A stretch of DNA of 64,000 nt. Source: Novosphingobium malaysiense. GTDB lineage: Bacteria; Pseudomonadota; Alphaproteobacteria; Sphingomonadales; Sphingomonadaceae. The notes beneath the pieces were generated by a model that did no database searches, had not been told where the DNA came from, and saw nothing but the letters and a program-made list of their open reading frames with translations. Positions 27,954 to 35,760 of this stretch are shown here, piece by piece (positions within the stretch are counted from its first letter, which is position 1; the number at the start of each line of letters is the position of its first letter). The stretch spans positions 1,054,001-1,118,000 of the forward strand of contig NZ_JTDI01000003.1 in assembly GCF_000802225.1 (NCBI RefSeq). The letters are read 5' to 3'. The position numbers and the translations under genes were made by a program.

Positions 27954-29180
27954 TCAGCGCAGCGAGACGACGTTGTCGGATACACGCGGATCCGGGCGAC
28001 CGGTGTAGAGGCTGGCCATGGGCTCGTCGGCCACGTTGACCACCTCGCCGGTGCCGAAGCCGTTGAACGCCGTGCGCATGGCCGCGCCATAGGCGCCCAG
28101 CATGCCGACCTCGATCCAGTCGCCCGCCTTGATTTCCGCCGGCAGCATGAAGGGGCCCTCCATGAAGTCGGCATCGTCGCAGGTCGGCCCGTAGAAGGAG
28201 AAGGGCTGCATCTCGGCGACGTCGATCGCCGCGTTGTCGTTGGTCTCGTCGCGCGCGATGTGGCGCACCGGGAAACGCCATGCCACGTGCGCGGCATCGT
28301 AGAGCGCGCCGTAGGCACCGTCGTTGATGAACAACTCGTCGCCGCGGCGCTTCTCGACTTTGACGATCAGCGAGTTGTACTCAGCCGACAGCGCGCGGCC
28401 GGGTTCGCACCACAGCTCGGCGTTGTAGGCGATCGGCAGCGCCTCGAAGTGGCGGTGGATGATCGCGAAGTAGTCCTCGAGCGGCGGCGGCTCCATGCCG
28501 GGATAGCAGGAGGGGAAGCCCCCGCCCACGTCGATCATGTCGATCACGACACCGGCATCGGCAATCGCCGCACGCGCACGCTCCATCGCCTGAACATAGG
28601 CGAACGGCGTCATCGCCTGCGACCCGACGTGGAAGCAAACGCCCAGCCAGTCGGCGACCTGACGGGTCGACTGCAGAAGCGCACCGGCATCGGCCAGATC
28701 GATGCCGAACTTCGATGCGAGGCTCAGTTCCGAATAGTCGGAAGACACGCGCAGGCGCACGCAGAGGCGCAGGTCCTTGGCAGGATTGCCTTCGCTGTCG
28801 GTTGTCGCCGCGACAATCTTTTCGACCTCGTCCTGGGTATCCAGGCTGAAGGTGCGCACGCCGTGCTGGAAATAGGCCTCGCGGATCGCGCTCGCGGTCT
28901 TGACCGGGTGCATGAAGCACAAGGTCGCCTGCGGCAGCGTCGCGCGAACCATGCGCACCTCGGCAATCGAGGCGACGTCGAAGTGCGTGATGCCGTTGGC
29001 CCACAGGATCTTAATCAGATCAGGCGATGGGTTCGCCTTCACCGCATAGAGCGCCTTGCCCGGAAACTTCGTCGCGAAGAAGCGGGCAGCGCGCGCAGCA
29101 GCGTGCGGGCGGTTGAGGATTACCGGTTCGTCGGGCGCGAGCGAGCGCGCTACAGCCGATGCGTCAGGGTGAATGTGCAA
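27954..29180 (-). CDS. Ornithine/lysine decarboxylase (group IV, alanine-racemase fold)
   Basis: A PLP decarboxylase of 408 residues. The PLP lysine lies in ALYAVKANPSPDL. The glycine-rich phosphate site is IDMIDVGGGFPSCYPG, and EPGRALSAEYN and the cysteine motif PTCDDADFM near the C-terminus complete the active site. The PTCDDAD form is typical of eukaryotic-type ODC and bifunctional lysine/ornithine enzymes. It makes putrescine (or cadaverine) and is the first step of the polyamine set encoded here. The start is TTG at 29180, just 3' of a possible pseudoknot that hides its G-rich ribosome-binding region. Confidence 0.92.
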   Translation of the reverse strand: MHIHPDASAVARSLAPDEPVILNRPHAAARAARFFATKFPGKALYAVKANPSPDLIKILWANGITHFDVASIAEVRMVRATLPQATLCFMHPVKTASAIREAYFQHGVRTFSLDTQDEVEKIVAATTDSEGNPAKDLRLCVRLRVSSDYSELSLASKFGIDLADAGALLQSTRQVADWLGVCFHVGSQAMTPFAYVQAMERARAAIADAGVVIDMIDVGGGFPSCYPGMEPPPLEDYFAIIHRHFEALPIAYNAELWCEPGRALSAEYNSLIVKVEKRRGDELFINDGAYGALYDAAHVAWRFPVRHIARDETNDNAAIDVAEMQPFSFYGPTCDDADFMEGPFMLPAEIKAGDWIEVGMLGAYGAAMRTAFNGFGTGEVVNVADEPMASLYTGRPDPRVSDNVVSLR

Positions 29181-29310
29181 CTCAAGGGACCCCCAAACGG
29201 TGTGTTAACGACAAAAGCTGCCTTGCGGTTTGGAAGTCCCCATGGGGCAGCGAGGGGCCGCATATAGGCCCGCACTCGTGAATCGCAAGTGAAAACCCGG
29301 CGATTTCACA
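29181..29310 (-). promoter_or_regulatory. Structured 5' leader of the decarboxylase mRNA, candidate riboswitch/pseudoknot
   Basis: In mRNA order: GCUGCC (29251-29246), a 23-nt loop, and GGCAGC (29222-29217) form a first stem. Within the loop, GGGACUUCCAAAC (29240-29228) can pair with GUUUGGGGGUCCC (29198-29186), five plus six base pairs around a 2x2 internal mismatch. The last segment carries the only Shine-Dalgarno-like G run and ends five bases before the TTG start. This is an H-type pseudoknot or two competing hairpins. Further upstream, GGGCC/GGCCC (29271-29255) and GTGAAA/TTTCAC (about 29307-29287) also pair. The remainder of the gap to 29545 shows no gene I can support. Confidence 0.5.
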
Positions 29311-29545
29311 AAAATGTCATCGAACTGCCACGGGTGCGGCACGGCATCTCCGTCCCTTGCCGGATTCCATGCAAATACAGTGCTTTGCGCAGAATGGGCC
29401 ATCGTCCTCTCCAAGACAGCCTGTTGCGGTTCGGTGCGCCTCGGGCGCACGGCGGCAGATAACACAACGCGTGAGCGGAAAAATCGCTCCCGGCGACTCG
29501 CCACGCTGCGGGCTGGCGGTGGCTAGAGCGGGTTGAGCCGTCGGG

Positions 29546-30748
29546 TCAACTCAGGCGATCGCGAAAATCCTCGTAATCGAACTTGCGGATGCATTCGAGC
29601 GAGTCGGTCTCCGAGTCCCACAGCCAGATTGAGGGCAGCGGAACGCCGTTGAACGTCGTGGTCTTCACCATCGAATAGTGCGCCTGGTCGAGAAACGCGA
29701 AGCGCATACCCGGCTTGACCGGCTCGGGAAAGCGGTAGTCGCCGATCACGTCCCCGGCGAGGCACGAAGGCCCGCCGAGCCGCACGGCCCCGCCCTGCCC
29801 TTCGTCGATCATGCGATCGTCCTCGGCGGGCCGTTCGCCCAGCATCGCCGGGCGATAGGGCGCCTCGATCACGTCGGGCATGTGGCAGGTCGCCGATACG
29901 TCGACCACGGCGACGGGCATGTCGTTCCAGCCCACGTCGAGCACGGTGCCGACGAGGATGCCGGCATCGAGCGCCACGGCCTCGCCCGGCTCGATGTAGA
30001 TCTCGGCGCCTGTATCCTCGGCCATGTCGGCAAGGAACTGCACCAGTTCCTCGCGCTGGTAATCGGCGCGGGTAATGTGGTGACCGCCGCCGATGTTGAG
30101 CCAGTTGAACTGGCCGAAATAGGGTTCGAGGAAATCGAACACCTTGTCCCACGTGCGCTGGAGCGGTTCGAAGTCCTGCTCGCACAGGTTGTGGAAGTGG
30201 ATGCCGTCGATCATCTCGACGTGCTCGTCGGCGAGCTGGTTGATCGGGAAACCCAGCCGCGAATGCGGGGCGCTGGGATCGTACTTGGGCACTTCGCCCT
30301 CGGGCTGCATCGGGTTGATGCGCAGGCCGATGTCGAAGTCCTCACCGCGCGCGCGGGCCGCCTCGATGATCGCCCAACAGCGCTCGATCTGCTGCGGCGA
30401 ATTGAAGATTACATGGTCGGACAGGCGCAGGATCTCGTCGAGTTCATCTGGTTTGTAGGCCGCGCAATAGGTCGCGATCTCGCCGTCGTAGAACTCGCTC
30501 GCCAGCCGCGCTTCCCAAAGGCCGGAGGTGCACACACCGTCGAGGTATTCCCCGATGATCGGCGCGGTCGACCACATCGAGAACGCCTTGAGCGCGGCCA
30601 GCACCTTCGCGCCGGACCGCTCGCCTATGTCCTGCAGGATCTGCAGGTTGCTGCGCAGCTTCGCGGCATCGACCACGAAGGCGGGACTGTCGACGCGGGT
30701 AAGGTCGAAGTGGGCAAAGGCGCCCGGATCGCCGGCTTTGGTTTCCAT
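29546..30748 (-). CDS. nspC: Carboxynorspermidine/carboxyspermidine decarboxylase
   Basis: A PLP decarboxylase of 400 residues, related to but distinct from the ODC next to it. The PLP lysine is in VLAALKAFSMWS, the phosphate-binding block is WLNIGGGHHITRADY, and IEPGEAVALDAGILVGTVLDV and GGPSCLAGDVIGDY (active-site cysteine) follow. It removes the carboxyl group from carboxyspermidine or carboxynorspermidine made by the dehydrogenase gene at 31271. Family members cannot be separated by substrate from sequence alone. It lies between the ODC (365 nt downstream) and the DUF559 cassette. Confidence 0.9.
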   Translation of the reverse strand: METKAGDPGAFAHFDLTRVDSPAFVVDAAKLRSNLQILQDIGERSGAKVLAALKAFSMWSTAPIIGEYLDGVCTSGLWEARLASEFYDGEIATYCAAYKPDELDEILRLSDHVIFNSPQQIERCWAIIEAARARGEDFDIGLRINPMQPEGEVPKYDPSAPHSRLGFPINQLADEHVEMIDGIHFHNLCEQDFEPLQRTWDKVFDFLEPYFGQFNWLNIGGGHHITRADYQREELVQFLADMAEDTGAEIYIEPGEAVALDAGILVGTVLDVGWNDMPVAVVDVSATCHMPDVIEAPYRPAMLGERPAEDDRMIDEGQGGAVRLGGPSCLAGDVIGDYRFPEPVKPGMRFAFLDQAHYSMVKTTTFNGVPLPSIWLWDSETDSLECIRKFDYEDFRDRLS

Positions 30749-30764
30749 ATAAAATTCCTAACGA

Positions 30765-30828
30765 TCCTCCCCGAATTTGCGAAGCACATTTGGGGAGGTG
30801 GCAGCGCGTAGCGCTGTCGGAGGGGGTA
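30765..30828. repeat. Two-hairpin palindromic repeat (left copy flanking DUF559)
   Basis: The element has two stems: CCTCCCC...GGGGAGG (loop GAATTTGCGAAGCACATTT) and GGCAGCGC...GCGCTGTC. It ends in GGAGGGGG directly at the stop codon of the DUF559 gene. A second copy lies inverted at 31186-31255. Loop sequences differ while the stems are kept. Similar REP-like elements are frequent in Sphingomonadales intergenic regions. Confidence 0.7.
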
Positions 30829-31218
30829 TCAGCGTTTGCAAAGCCGCACCAAGGCTTCAGCGACATCTTCGGGTGATTTCAACACGTCGGACGCTGGAAT
30901 ACGTACTACTTCCAATCCCTGCTCTCGCAGGAGGGCGTCCCGCTGCTCGTCACGGTCGGGACTATTGCCCATGTCGTGCGCGATGCCGTCGATCTCGATG
31001 CAGAGTCTGGCTTCCGCACAATAGAAATCAACCGTGACGCTCTCAGCGAGGGAATGCTGCCGCCTGAACTTCACGCCATCGGGAGAATTGCGCAGAAGCT
31101 TCCACAGCAAGACTTCGGGCAGCGACATCTGCTGGCGCAGTTGCCGTGCTCTCGATGTGTTGCGGGGTGTCTTCGTTCGAGGCAATTCCCCCTCCGTCAC
31201 GCCCTTCGGGCGCGCCAC
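30829..31218 (-). CDS. DUF559 endonuclease-like protein, flanked by inverted repeats
   Basis: A protein of about 129 residues. From about residue 29 the DUF559 domain (Vsr/PD-(D/E)xK-like nuclease fold) is clear: MSLPEVLLWKLLRN, FRRQHSLAESVTVDFYCAEARLCIEIDG with the acidic residues of the presumed active site, and GLEVVRIPASDVL. The GTG at 31218 lies inside the right-hand repeat, so the first dozen residues (ARPKGVTEGELP) are repeat-encoded. The true start may be further in. No transposase function is established for DUF559. The gene sits between two polyamine genes on the same strand and looks like an insertion. Confidence 0.8.
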   Translation of the reverse strand: MARPKGVTEGELPRTKTPRNTSRARQLRQQMSLPEVLLWKLLRNSPDGVKFRRQHSLAESVTVDFYCAEARLCIEIDGIAHDMGNSPDRDEQRDALLREQGLEVVRIPASDVLKSPEDVAEALVRLCKR

Positions 31219-31255
31219 CTCCCCATTTGTGCCTTTGGCAAAAACGGGGAGGATT
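31186..31255. repeat. Two-hairpin palindromic repeat (right copy flanking DUF559)
   Basis: Read on the minus strand it matches the left copy: ATCCTCCCC, a variable loop, TGGGGAGGTGGC, a second stem (GCGCCC...GGGCGT) and GACGGAGGGGG. The second stem has a different sequence from the left copy but still pairs, so structure seems conserved over sequence. It overlaps the 5' end of the DUF559 reading frame. Confidence 0.7.
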
Positions 31256-31270
31256 TAGCATGACATCCCA

Positions 31271-32482
31271 TCAAAACGGCAGCGGTTCGCTCAGTTCCTC
31301 GACGGTCCACGGCAGGCCCTGCGTATTGAGCATGTCCATGAACGGATCGGGGTCCATCTGCTCCATGTTGAAGACACCGTCGCCCTTCCACTTGCCGGTG
31401 AGCATCATGGCTGCGCCGATCATCGCCGGAACGCCGGTGGTGTAGCTCACCGCCTGGTTGCCGGTTTCCTCGTAGGCCGCTTCGTGATCGCAGATGTTCT
31501 TGATGTAGAACGTCTTCTCGCCCGAGCCGTCGAGCGCTTCGCCGGTGGCGATGTCGCCGATGTTGGTCTTGCCCTTGGTGGTCGAGCCGAGCGAGCTGGG
31601 CTCGGGCAGGACGGCCTTGAGGAACTGCAGCGGGATGATTTCCACGCCGTTGTACATCACCGGATCGATGCGGGTCATGCCTACGTTCTGCAGCACGGTG
31701 AGGTGCTGGATATAGGCATCGCCGAAAGTCATCCAGAAGCGCGCACGCTCCAGTTCGGGGACGAACTTCGCGAGGCTTTCCAGTTCCTCGTGGTACATCA
31801 TGTACATGTTCTTCGGGCCCACGCCCTCGAAGTCGAAGCTCTGCTTCGTGCTCATCGCGGGGGTCTCGACGAACTGGCCGTTTTCCCAGTGCCGCGCGGG
31901 CGCGGTCACTTCGCGGATGTTGATCTCCGGGTTGAAGTTCGTCGCGAAGGGCTGGCCGTGATCGCCGCCGTTGCAGTCGAGAATGTCGAGCGTGCGGATG
32001 GTCTTGAGCTTGTGCTTCTTGAGCCACATCGCGAAAACGCTGGTCACGCCCGGATCGAAGCCCGAGCCGAGCAGCGCCATCAGGCCCGCCTTCTCGAACT
32101 TCTCCTGATAGGCCCACTGCCAGTGGTATTCGAACTTGGCCACGTCCTTGGGCTCATAGTTCGCGGTGTCCATATAGTGGGTGCCGGTCGCCAGACAGGC
32201 ATCCATGATCGCGAGATCCTGATAGGGCAGCGCGAGATTGACCACCAGCTTCGGCCCGATCTTGCGGATCAGCGCGCTGGTCGCCTCCACGTCGTCGGCA
32301 TCGATCGGATAGGTCGTGATCGAAACACCGGTTCGTTCCTTCACCGATTCGGCGATCGCGTCGCACTTGGACACCGTCCGGCTGGCGAGGTGGATATCCG
32401 TGAAAATGTCCGGATTCATGGCCATCTTGTGGACCGCGACCGAGCCGACGCCACCTGCGCCGATCACCAGAACCTTGCTCAC
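31271..32482 (-). CDS. Carboxynorspermidine/carboxyspermidine dehydrogenase (saccharopine dehydrogenase family)
   Basis: A 403-residue NAD(P)H-dependent enzyme with an N-terminal Rossmann motif (KVLVIGAGGVGSVAVHK) and the saccharopine dehydrogenase-like catalytic domain (GFDPGVTSVFAMWLKKHKL). It joins aspartate beta-semialdehyde to putrescine (or diaminopropane), giving carboxyspermidine (or carboxynorspermidine). With the decarboxylase at 29546 it replaces the SAM-dependent spermidine synthase route. The GTG at 32482 is preferred because AAGGAGA lies six to seven bases before it and the protein then starts with the Rossmann strand. The longer frame to 32581 is unlikely. Confidence 0.9.
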   Translation of the reverse strand: MSKVLVIGAGGVGSVAVHKMAMNPDIFTDIHLASRTVSKCDAIAESVKERTGVSITTYPIDADDVEATSALIRKIGPKLVVNLALPYQDLAIMDACLATGTHYMDTANYEPKDVAKFEYHWQWAYQEKFEKAGLMALLGSGFDPGVTSVFAMWLKKHKLKTIRTLDILDCNGGDHGQPFATNFNPEINIREVTAPARHWENGQFVETPAMSTKQSFDFEGVGPKNMYMMYHEELESLAKFVPELERARFWMTFGDAYIQHLTVLQNVGMTRIDPVMYNGVEIIPLQFLKAVLPEPSSLGSTTKGKTNIGDIATGEALDGSGEKTFYIKNICDHEAAYEETGNQAVSYTTGVPAMIGAAMMLTGKWKGDGVFNMEQMDPDPFMDMLNTQGLPWTVEELSEPLPF

Positions 32483-32590
32483 AAATCGTCTCCTTCGCCG
32501 AAGCCGGGGGAAACCCGGCCATATAGGGTACCTGCATGACAACTCAACGGGTGCCGCACGGGTCCGTGATCGCCCGTCCATCGCTTGGGA

Positions 32591-32629
32591 TTGTCATAAA
32601 CCGCCATGGCCGCGTCATCACCCGGTCAC
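32591..32629 (+). promoter_or_regulatory. PHO-box-like direct repeats upstream of btaA
   Basis: Half sites resembling CTGTCAT/C occur at 32591 (TTGTCAT), 32601 (CCGCCAT), 32612 (GCGTCAT) and 32623 (CGGTCAC). The last three are spaced exactly 11 bases apart, as in tandem PHO boxes. The last pair matches the 18-bp box at 11 of 14 half-site positions. It lies 54 nt before the btaA start. Regulation of betaine-lipid genes by PhoB is known in Sinorhizobium; here it is inference. Confidence 0.45.
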
Positions 32630-32682
32630 ACCGCCGCCGCATGGGCGGAAGCCTGTTCCATGCGCACGGGGGGCGCTGACAC

Positions 32683-33915
32683 ATGCCGAAGACCGCAACC
32701 ACTTCCACCGGCACCGAACTGATCGCAGGCGCCGTCGTTCGCCACGAAAGCCCGCGCGCCGCGCGCCTGCTCGACAAGGCTTTCGCGCTGGCCTTCAAGG
32801 GCCTCGTCTATGCGCAGATCTGGGAAGACCCGGTCGCCGACATGGAAGCGCTGCAGATCGGGGCGGACAGCCGGATCATCACCATCGCCAGCGGCGGGTG
32901 CAACGCGCTTTCCTATCTCACCGCCGATCCTGAAGCGATCACGGTGGTCGATCTCAACACGGCGCACATCGCGCTCAACACCCTGAAGCACACGGCCATC
33001 CGGCACCTGACCGACTACGCCGACCTGCGCCGGTTCATCGCCGAAGCCGACCATCCGGAAAACCTCGCCACCTACCGCGAGCGCCTCGCCCCACATCTCG
33101 ACGAAGCGACGCGCCGCTACTGGGAAGGCCGCGATCTCGTCGGCCGCCGCCGCATCAAGGCCTTCACTCGCGGCGTGTACAAGCACGGGCTGCTCGGCAA
33201 CTTCATCGGCATCGCGCACAAGCTGGCCAGGCTCTACAAGCTCGACCCGGCCGAAATCCTCGGCGCCGACACGCTGGAAGACCAGCGCCGCGTGTTCGAC
33301 GAGCGCTTCGCGCCGATCTTCGAGCGGCGGCTCGTGCGCTGGCTGACCAACCACCCGGCCTCGCTGTTCGGCCTCGGCATTCCACCCGCGCAGTACGACG
33401 CCCTCGCAGGCGAACAGCGCATGGCGGACGTGCTGCGCGCACGGCTGGAGAAGCTGGCCTGCCACTTCCCGGTCAACGACAACTACTTCGCCTGGCAGGC
33501 CTTCGGGCGCGGCTACGGCAAGGGTGAGGGAGCCCCGCTGCCGCCCTATCTGCAGGCCGCCAACCTGCCGCAGGTGCGCGACCGGCTCGACCGCATCGAT
33601 CTGCGGCATGCCAACTTCACCCATGTGCTCGCGGCCAGCGATGCAGCCTCGTTCGATCGCTACATCCTGCTTGATGCGCAGGACTGGATGACCGACGCAC
33701 AGCTTACCGAGCTGTGGGACGAGATCACCCGCACGGCCCGCCCGGGATCGCGCGTGCTGTTCCGCACCGCCGCCGAGCCCTCGCTGCTGCCCGGCCGCGT
33801 GCCCGACGCGATTCTCGACCGCTGGGACTACCGCGAGGCGGAATCGCAGGCCGCCACCCTCGCCGACCGCTCCTCGATCTACGGCGGCGTCCATCTCTAC
33901 ACCCTGAAGGACTGA
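32683..33915 (+). CDS. btaA: SAM:diacylglycerol 3-amino-3-carboxypropyltransferase
   Basis: A 410-residue BtaA (DUF3419) protein that transfers the 3-amino-3-carboxypropyl group of SAM to diacylglycerol, forming the head-group precursor of the betaine lipid DGTS. Family blocks include GLVYAQIWEDPVADMEAL, ITIASGGCNALSYL, VVDLNTAHIALN, and the C-terminal methyltransferase-like part with DAQDWMTD. No transmembrane helix is obvious, so it is probably peripheral. btaB starts three bases after its stop. The pair replaces phospholipids when phosphate is scarce in other alphaproteobacteria. Confidence 0.92.
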   Translation: MPKTATTSTGTELIAGAVVRHESPRAARLLDKAFALAFKGLVYAQIWEDPVADMEALQIGADSRIITIASGGCNALSYLTADPEAITVVDLNTAHIALNTLKHTAIRHLTDYADLRRFIAEADHPENLATYRERLAPHLDEATRRYWEGRDLVGRRRIKAFTRGVYKHGLLGNFIGIAHKLARLYKLDPAEILGADTLEDQRRVFDERFAPIFERRLVRWLTNHPASLFGLGIPPAQYDALAGEQRMADVLRARLEKLACHFPVNDNYFAWQAFGRGYGKGEGAPLPPYLQAANLPQVRDRLDRIDLRHANFTHVLAASDAASFDRYILLDAQDWMTDAQLTELWDEITRTARPGSRVLFRTAAEPSLLPGRVPDAILDRWDYREAESQAATLADRSSIYGGVHLYTLKD

Positions 33916-33918
33916 CCC

Positions 33919-34560
33919 ATGGCGACACGTCCGCACAGCCCCGACCATGCCGCACTGATGGACCGCGTCTATCGCGGCCAGCGCCACATCTACGACGCGA
34001 CGCGCAAGTACTACCTGTTCGGCCGCGACCGGCTGATCCGTGAACTGAACTGCCGCCCCGGCATGGCCGTGCTCGAAGTCGGCTGCGGCACCGGACGCAA
34101 CCTTGAACTTATCGCCCGGCAATGGCCCGCCGTGCGCTGCCATGGCCTCGATATTTCGAGCGAAATGCTCAAGAACGCGCGCAAGCGGCTGGGCACCAGC
34201 GGCGCGCTGGCGCTGGGCGATGCCACCGACTTCGATGCGCCGGCGCTGTTCGGCCGCGAAGGGTTCGACCGCGTGGTGCTGTCCTACACCCTCTCGATGA
34301 TCCCCGACTGGCAGGCCGCGCTCGAACGTGCCGCTGCCGCATTGGCGCCCGGCGGTGAACTCCATGTCGTCGACTTCGGCGACTGTGCAGGGCTCGGCTT
34401 CCTGCGCCATGGGCTCGAAGCCTGGCTGGAACGCTTCCACGTCTCGCCCCGCCGCGACCTGCCTCGCGTGGCGGAACGGCTCGCGCTCACGCACGGGCTG
34501 CGTGCGGAGGTGGTGTGCGGCCCACTCGGCTACTATCAGGTCCTGCGCCTCACCCGCTGA
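33919..34560 (+). CDS. btaB: Diacylglycerylhomoserine N-methyltransferase
   Basis: A 213-residue class I SAM methyltransferase. Motif I is VLEVGCGTGRNLELIARQWP (about residues 50-69), motif II follows with GLDISSEMLKNAR, and VVLSYTLSMIPDW is motif IV. The order after btaA, with a three-base gap, identifies it as BtaB, which makes three N-methylations to complete diacylglyceryl-trimethylhomoserine. It would be a generic methyltransferase without the context. It is most likely under the same promoter as btaA. Confidence 0.9.
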   Translation: MATRPHSPDHAALMDRVYRGQRHIYDATRKYYLFGRDRLIRELNCRPGMAVLEVGCGTGRNLELIARQWPAVRCHGLDISSEMLKNARKRLGTSGALALGDATDFDAPALFGREGFDRVVLSYTLSMIPDWQAALERAAAALAPGGELHVVDFGDCAGLGFLRHGLEAWLERFHVSPRRDLPRVAERLALTHGLRAEVVCGPLGYYQVLRLTR

Positions 34561-34644
34561 ACCCGCGCGTTTACCGGTTGCCGCTGGGCACGCCTTGTGG
34601 TCTCCAGTACGCAACCACAAGACACAGCGGAGAGGAGCGGCCCC

Positions 34645-35151
34645 ATGCCCAAGACAATCGACGACCTGATCGCGGAATCGGAGATCAGGGACGTGCACGT
34701 GCGCTTCTGCCGCGCCAACGACCGCATGGACGAAGAGCTGATGCGCAGCTGCTTCCATCCCGATGCGGTCATCAGTCTGCACGAAGAACTCGACGTCGAC
34801 GCCTTCATCGCGCTGGGCCGCACGATCCTGAGCCAGTACACCGCGACATGGCACAACACCGGCAACCAACTCGTCGAAGTCGATGGCGATGCCGCCTGGG
34901 CCGAGCACTACACCACCTCCTCGCACCGCATCGCCGCCGATGCCGATGGCCCGGAACGCGACTTCATTGCGCAAGGGCGCTACGTCGACCGCATGGAAAA
35001 GCGCGGCGGCGAGTGGCGGATCGCCCGGCGCACGATGGTGCTCGATTTCCTGCGCACCGATCCGCTGTCGCCCGGAGAAGCGGGCCTCGGCAGCACCGGC
35101 GGCAAGCGCGACCGCAGCGATCCGTCCTACACCTTGCGCATCAGGGGGTAA
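34645..35151 (+). CDS. SnoaL-like / NTF2-like protein
   Basis: A 168-residue alpha+beta barrel protein of the SnoaL_4 type. The N-terminal helix-rich part (DLIAESEIRDVHVRFCRANDR) is followed by FHPDAV and a cone-shaped sheet with WHNTGNQLVEVDGDAAWAEHY. Catalytic members are dehydratases, isomerases and ring-hydroxylating dioxygenase small subunits. No residue set identifies an activity here. The ATG at 34645 has GAGGAG eight bases upstream. Its end overlaps the convergent thioesterase gene by 11 bp. Confidence 0.78.
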   Translation: MPKTIDDLIAESEIRDVHVRFCRANDRMDEELMRSCFHPDAVISLHEELDVDAFIALGRTILSQYTATWHNTGNQLVEVDGDAAWAEHYTTSSHRIAADADGPERDFIAQGRYVDRMEKRGGEWRIARRTMVLDFLRTDPLSPGEAGLGSTGGKRDRSDPSYTLRIRG

Positions 35152-35566
35152 CGTCGATCACCGCCGAAGTGACGCTCATCTGGGCGAGCACTTTACCGTC
35201 CGGCCCGAGCAGCTTCGCTTCCAGCACAGCCGTGGTGCGACCGAGCTTCACCACCCGGCCCTCTCCTACGAGACTGGTGACGGGGCAAGGCGAGAGGAAC
35301 GTCACGTTGAAAGTGAGCGTGGGAACGGCCCTCGTTACCGGAAGCGACAATCTCGCCGCCATCCCGGCTGCCTCGTCCAGCATCGCCGCGACGTAACCGC
35401 CCTGCACGAAGCCGAGGATGTTCGCGAACTCCGGTTTCGGAGAGAACGACAAGTGCACGATCCGCTCCGCCTTGTCATAGGCCACGAACTCGGTGCCGAG
35501 ACTCCTGGCCCCGGGTGACAGAACCCGTTCGAATATCTGCTCGGGTTCCATCTGTTCCGAATCCAT
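35141..35566 (-). CDS. PaaI-type hotdog thioesterase
   Basis: A 141-residue hotdog-fold protein. The hallmark helix is in GFVQGGYVAAMLDEAAGMAA, and the sheet ends with TLTFNVTFLSPCPVTSLVGEG and AQMSVTSAVI. This family hydrolyses acyl- or arylacyl-CoA thioesters. No substrate can be assigned. The ATG at 35566 gives MDSEQMEPEQIFERV. A longer open frame to 35743 begins with TTG and has no recognisable content. Convergent with the SnoaL-like gene and divergent from the dehydratase gene. Confidence 0.85.
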   Translation of the reverse strand: MDSEQMEPEQIFERVLSPGARSLGTEFVAYDKAERIVHLSFSPKPEFANILGFVQGGYVAAMLDEAAGMAARLSLPVTRAVPTLTFNVTFLSPCPVTSLVGEGRVVKLGRTTAVLEAKLLGPDGKVLAQMSVTSAVIDVTP

Positions 35567-35760
35567 CACGAAAGTCTCCCCGGTCTGCCTGCTACCGCTG
35601 GACCGTCGGAGGGGCCTGATCGGCGATTCCGGCGGCCTGCGGCTTACGTTGTGGTGCACTGCCACGAAAAGCACGCCATCGTCGACCGCTACCAAAGATA
35701 ACCGGATAATCCGCGCGTTTCGGCTGGCTGCCTCGCCAAGCAACGGTTAAGAGCCGGCGC

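Noticed and set aside
29205..29504. Small gene in the ODC upstream region
   Set aside because: No ribosome site or family, and it coincides with the structured leader and promoter region.
32626..34974. 782-codon minus-strand frame opposite btaA-btaB
   Set aside because: Low-complexity, no domain recognised. btaA and btaB on the plus strand have clear motifs.
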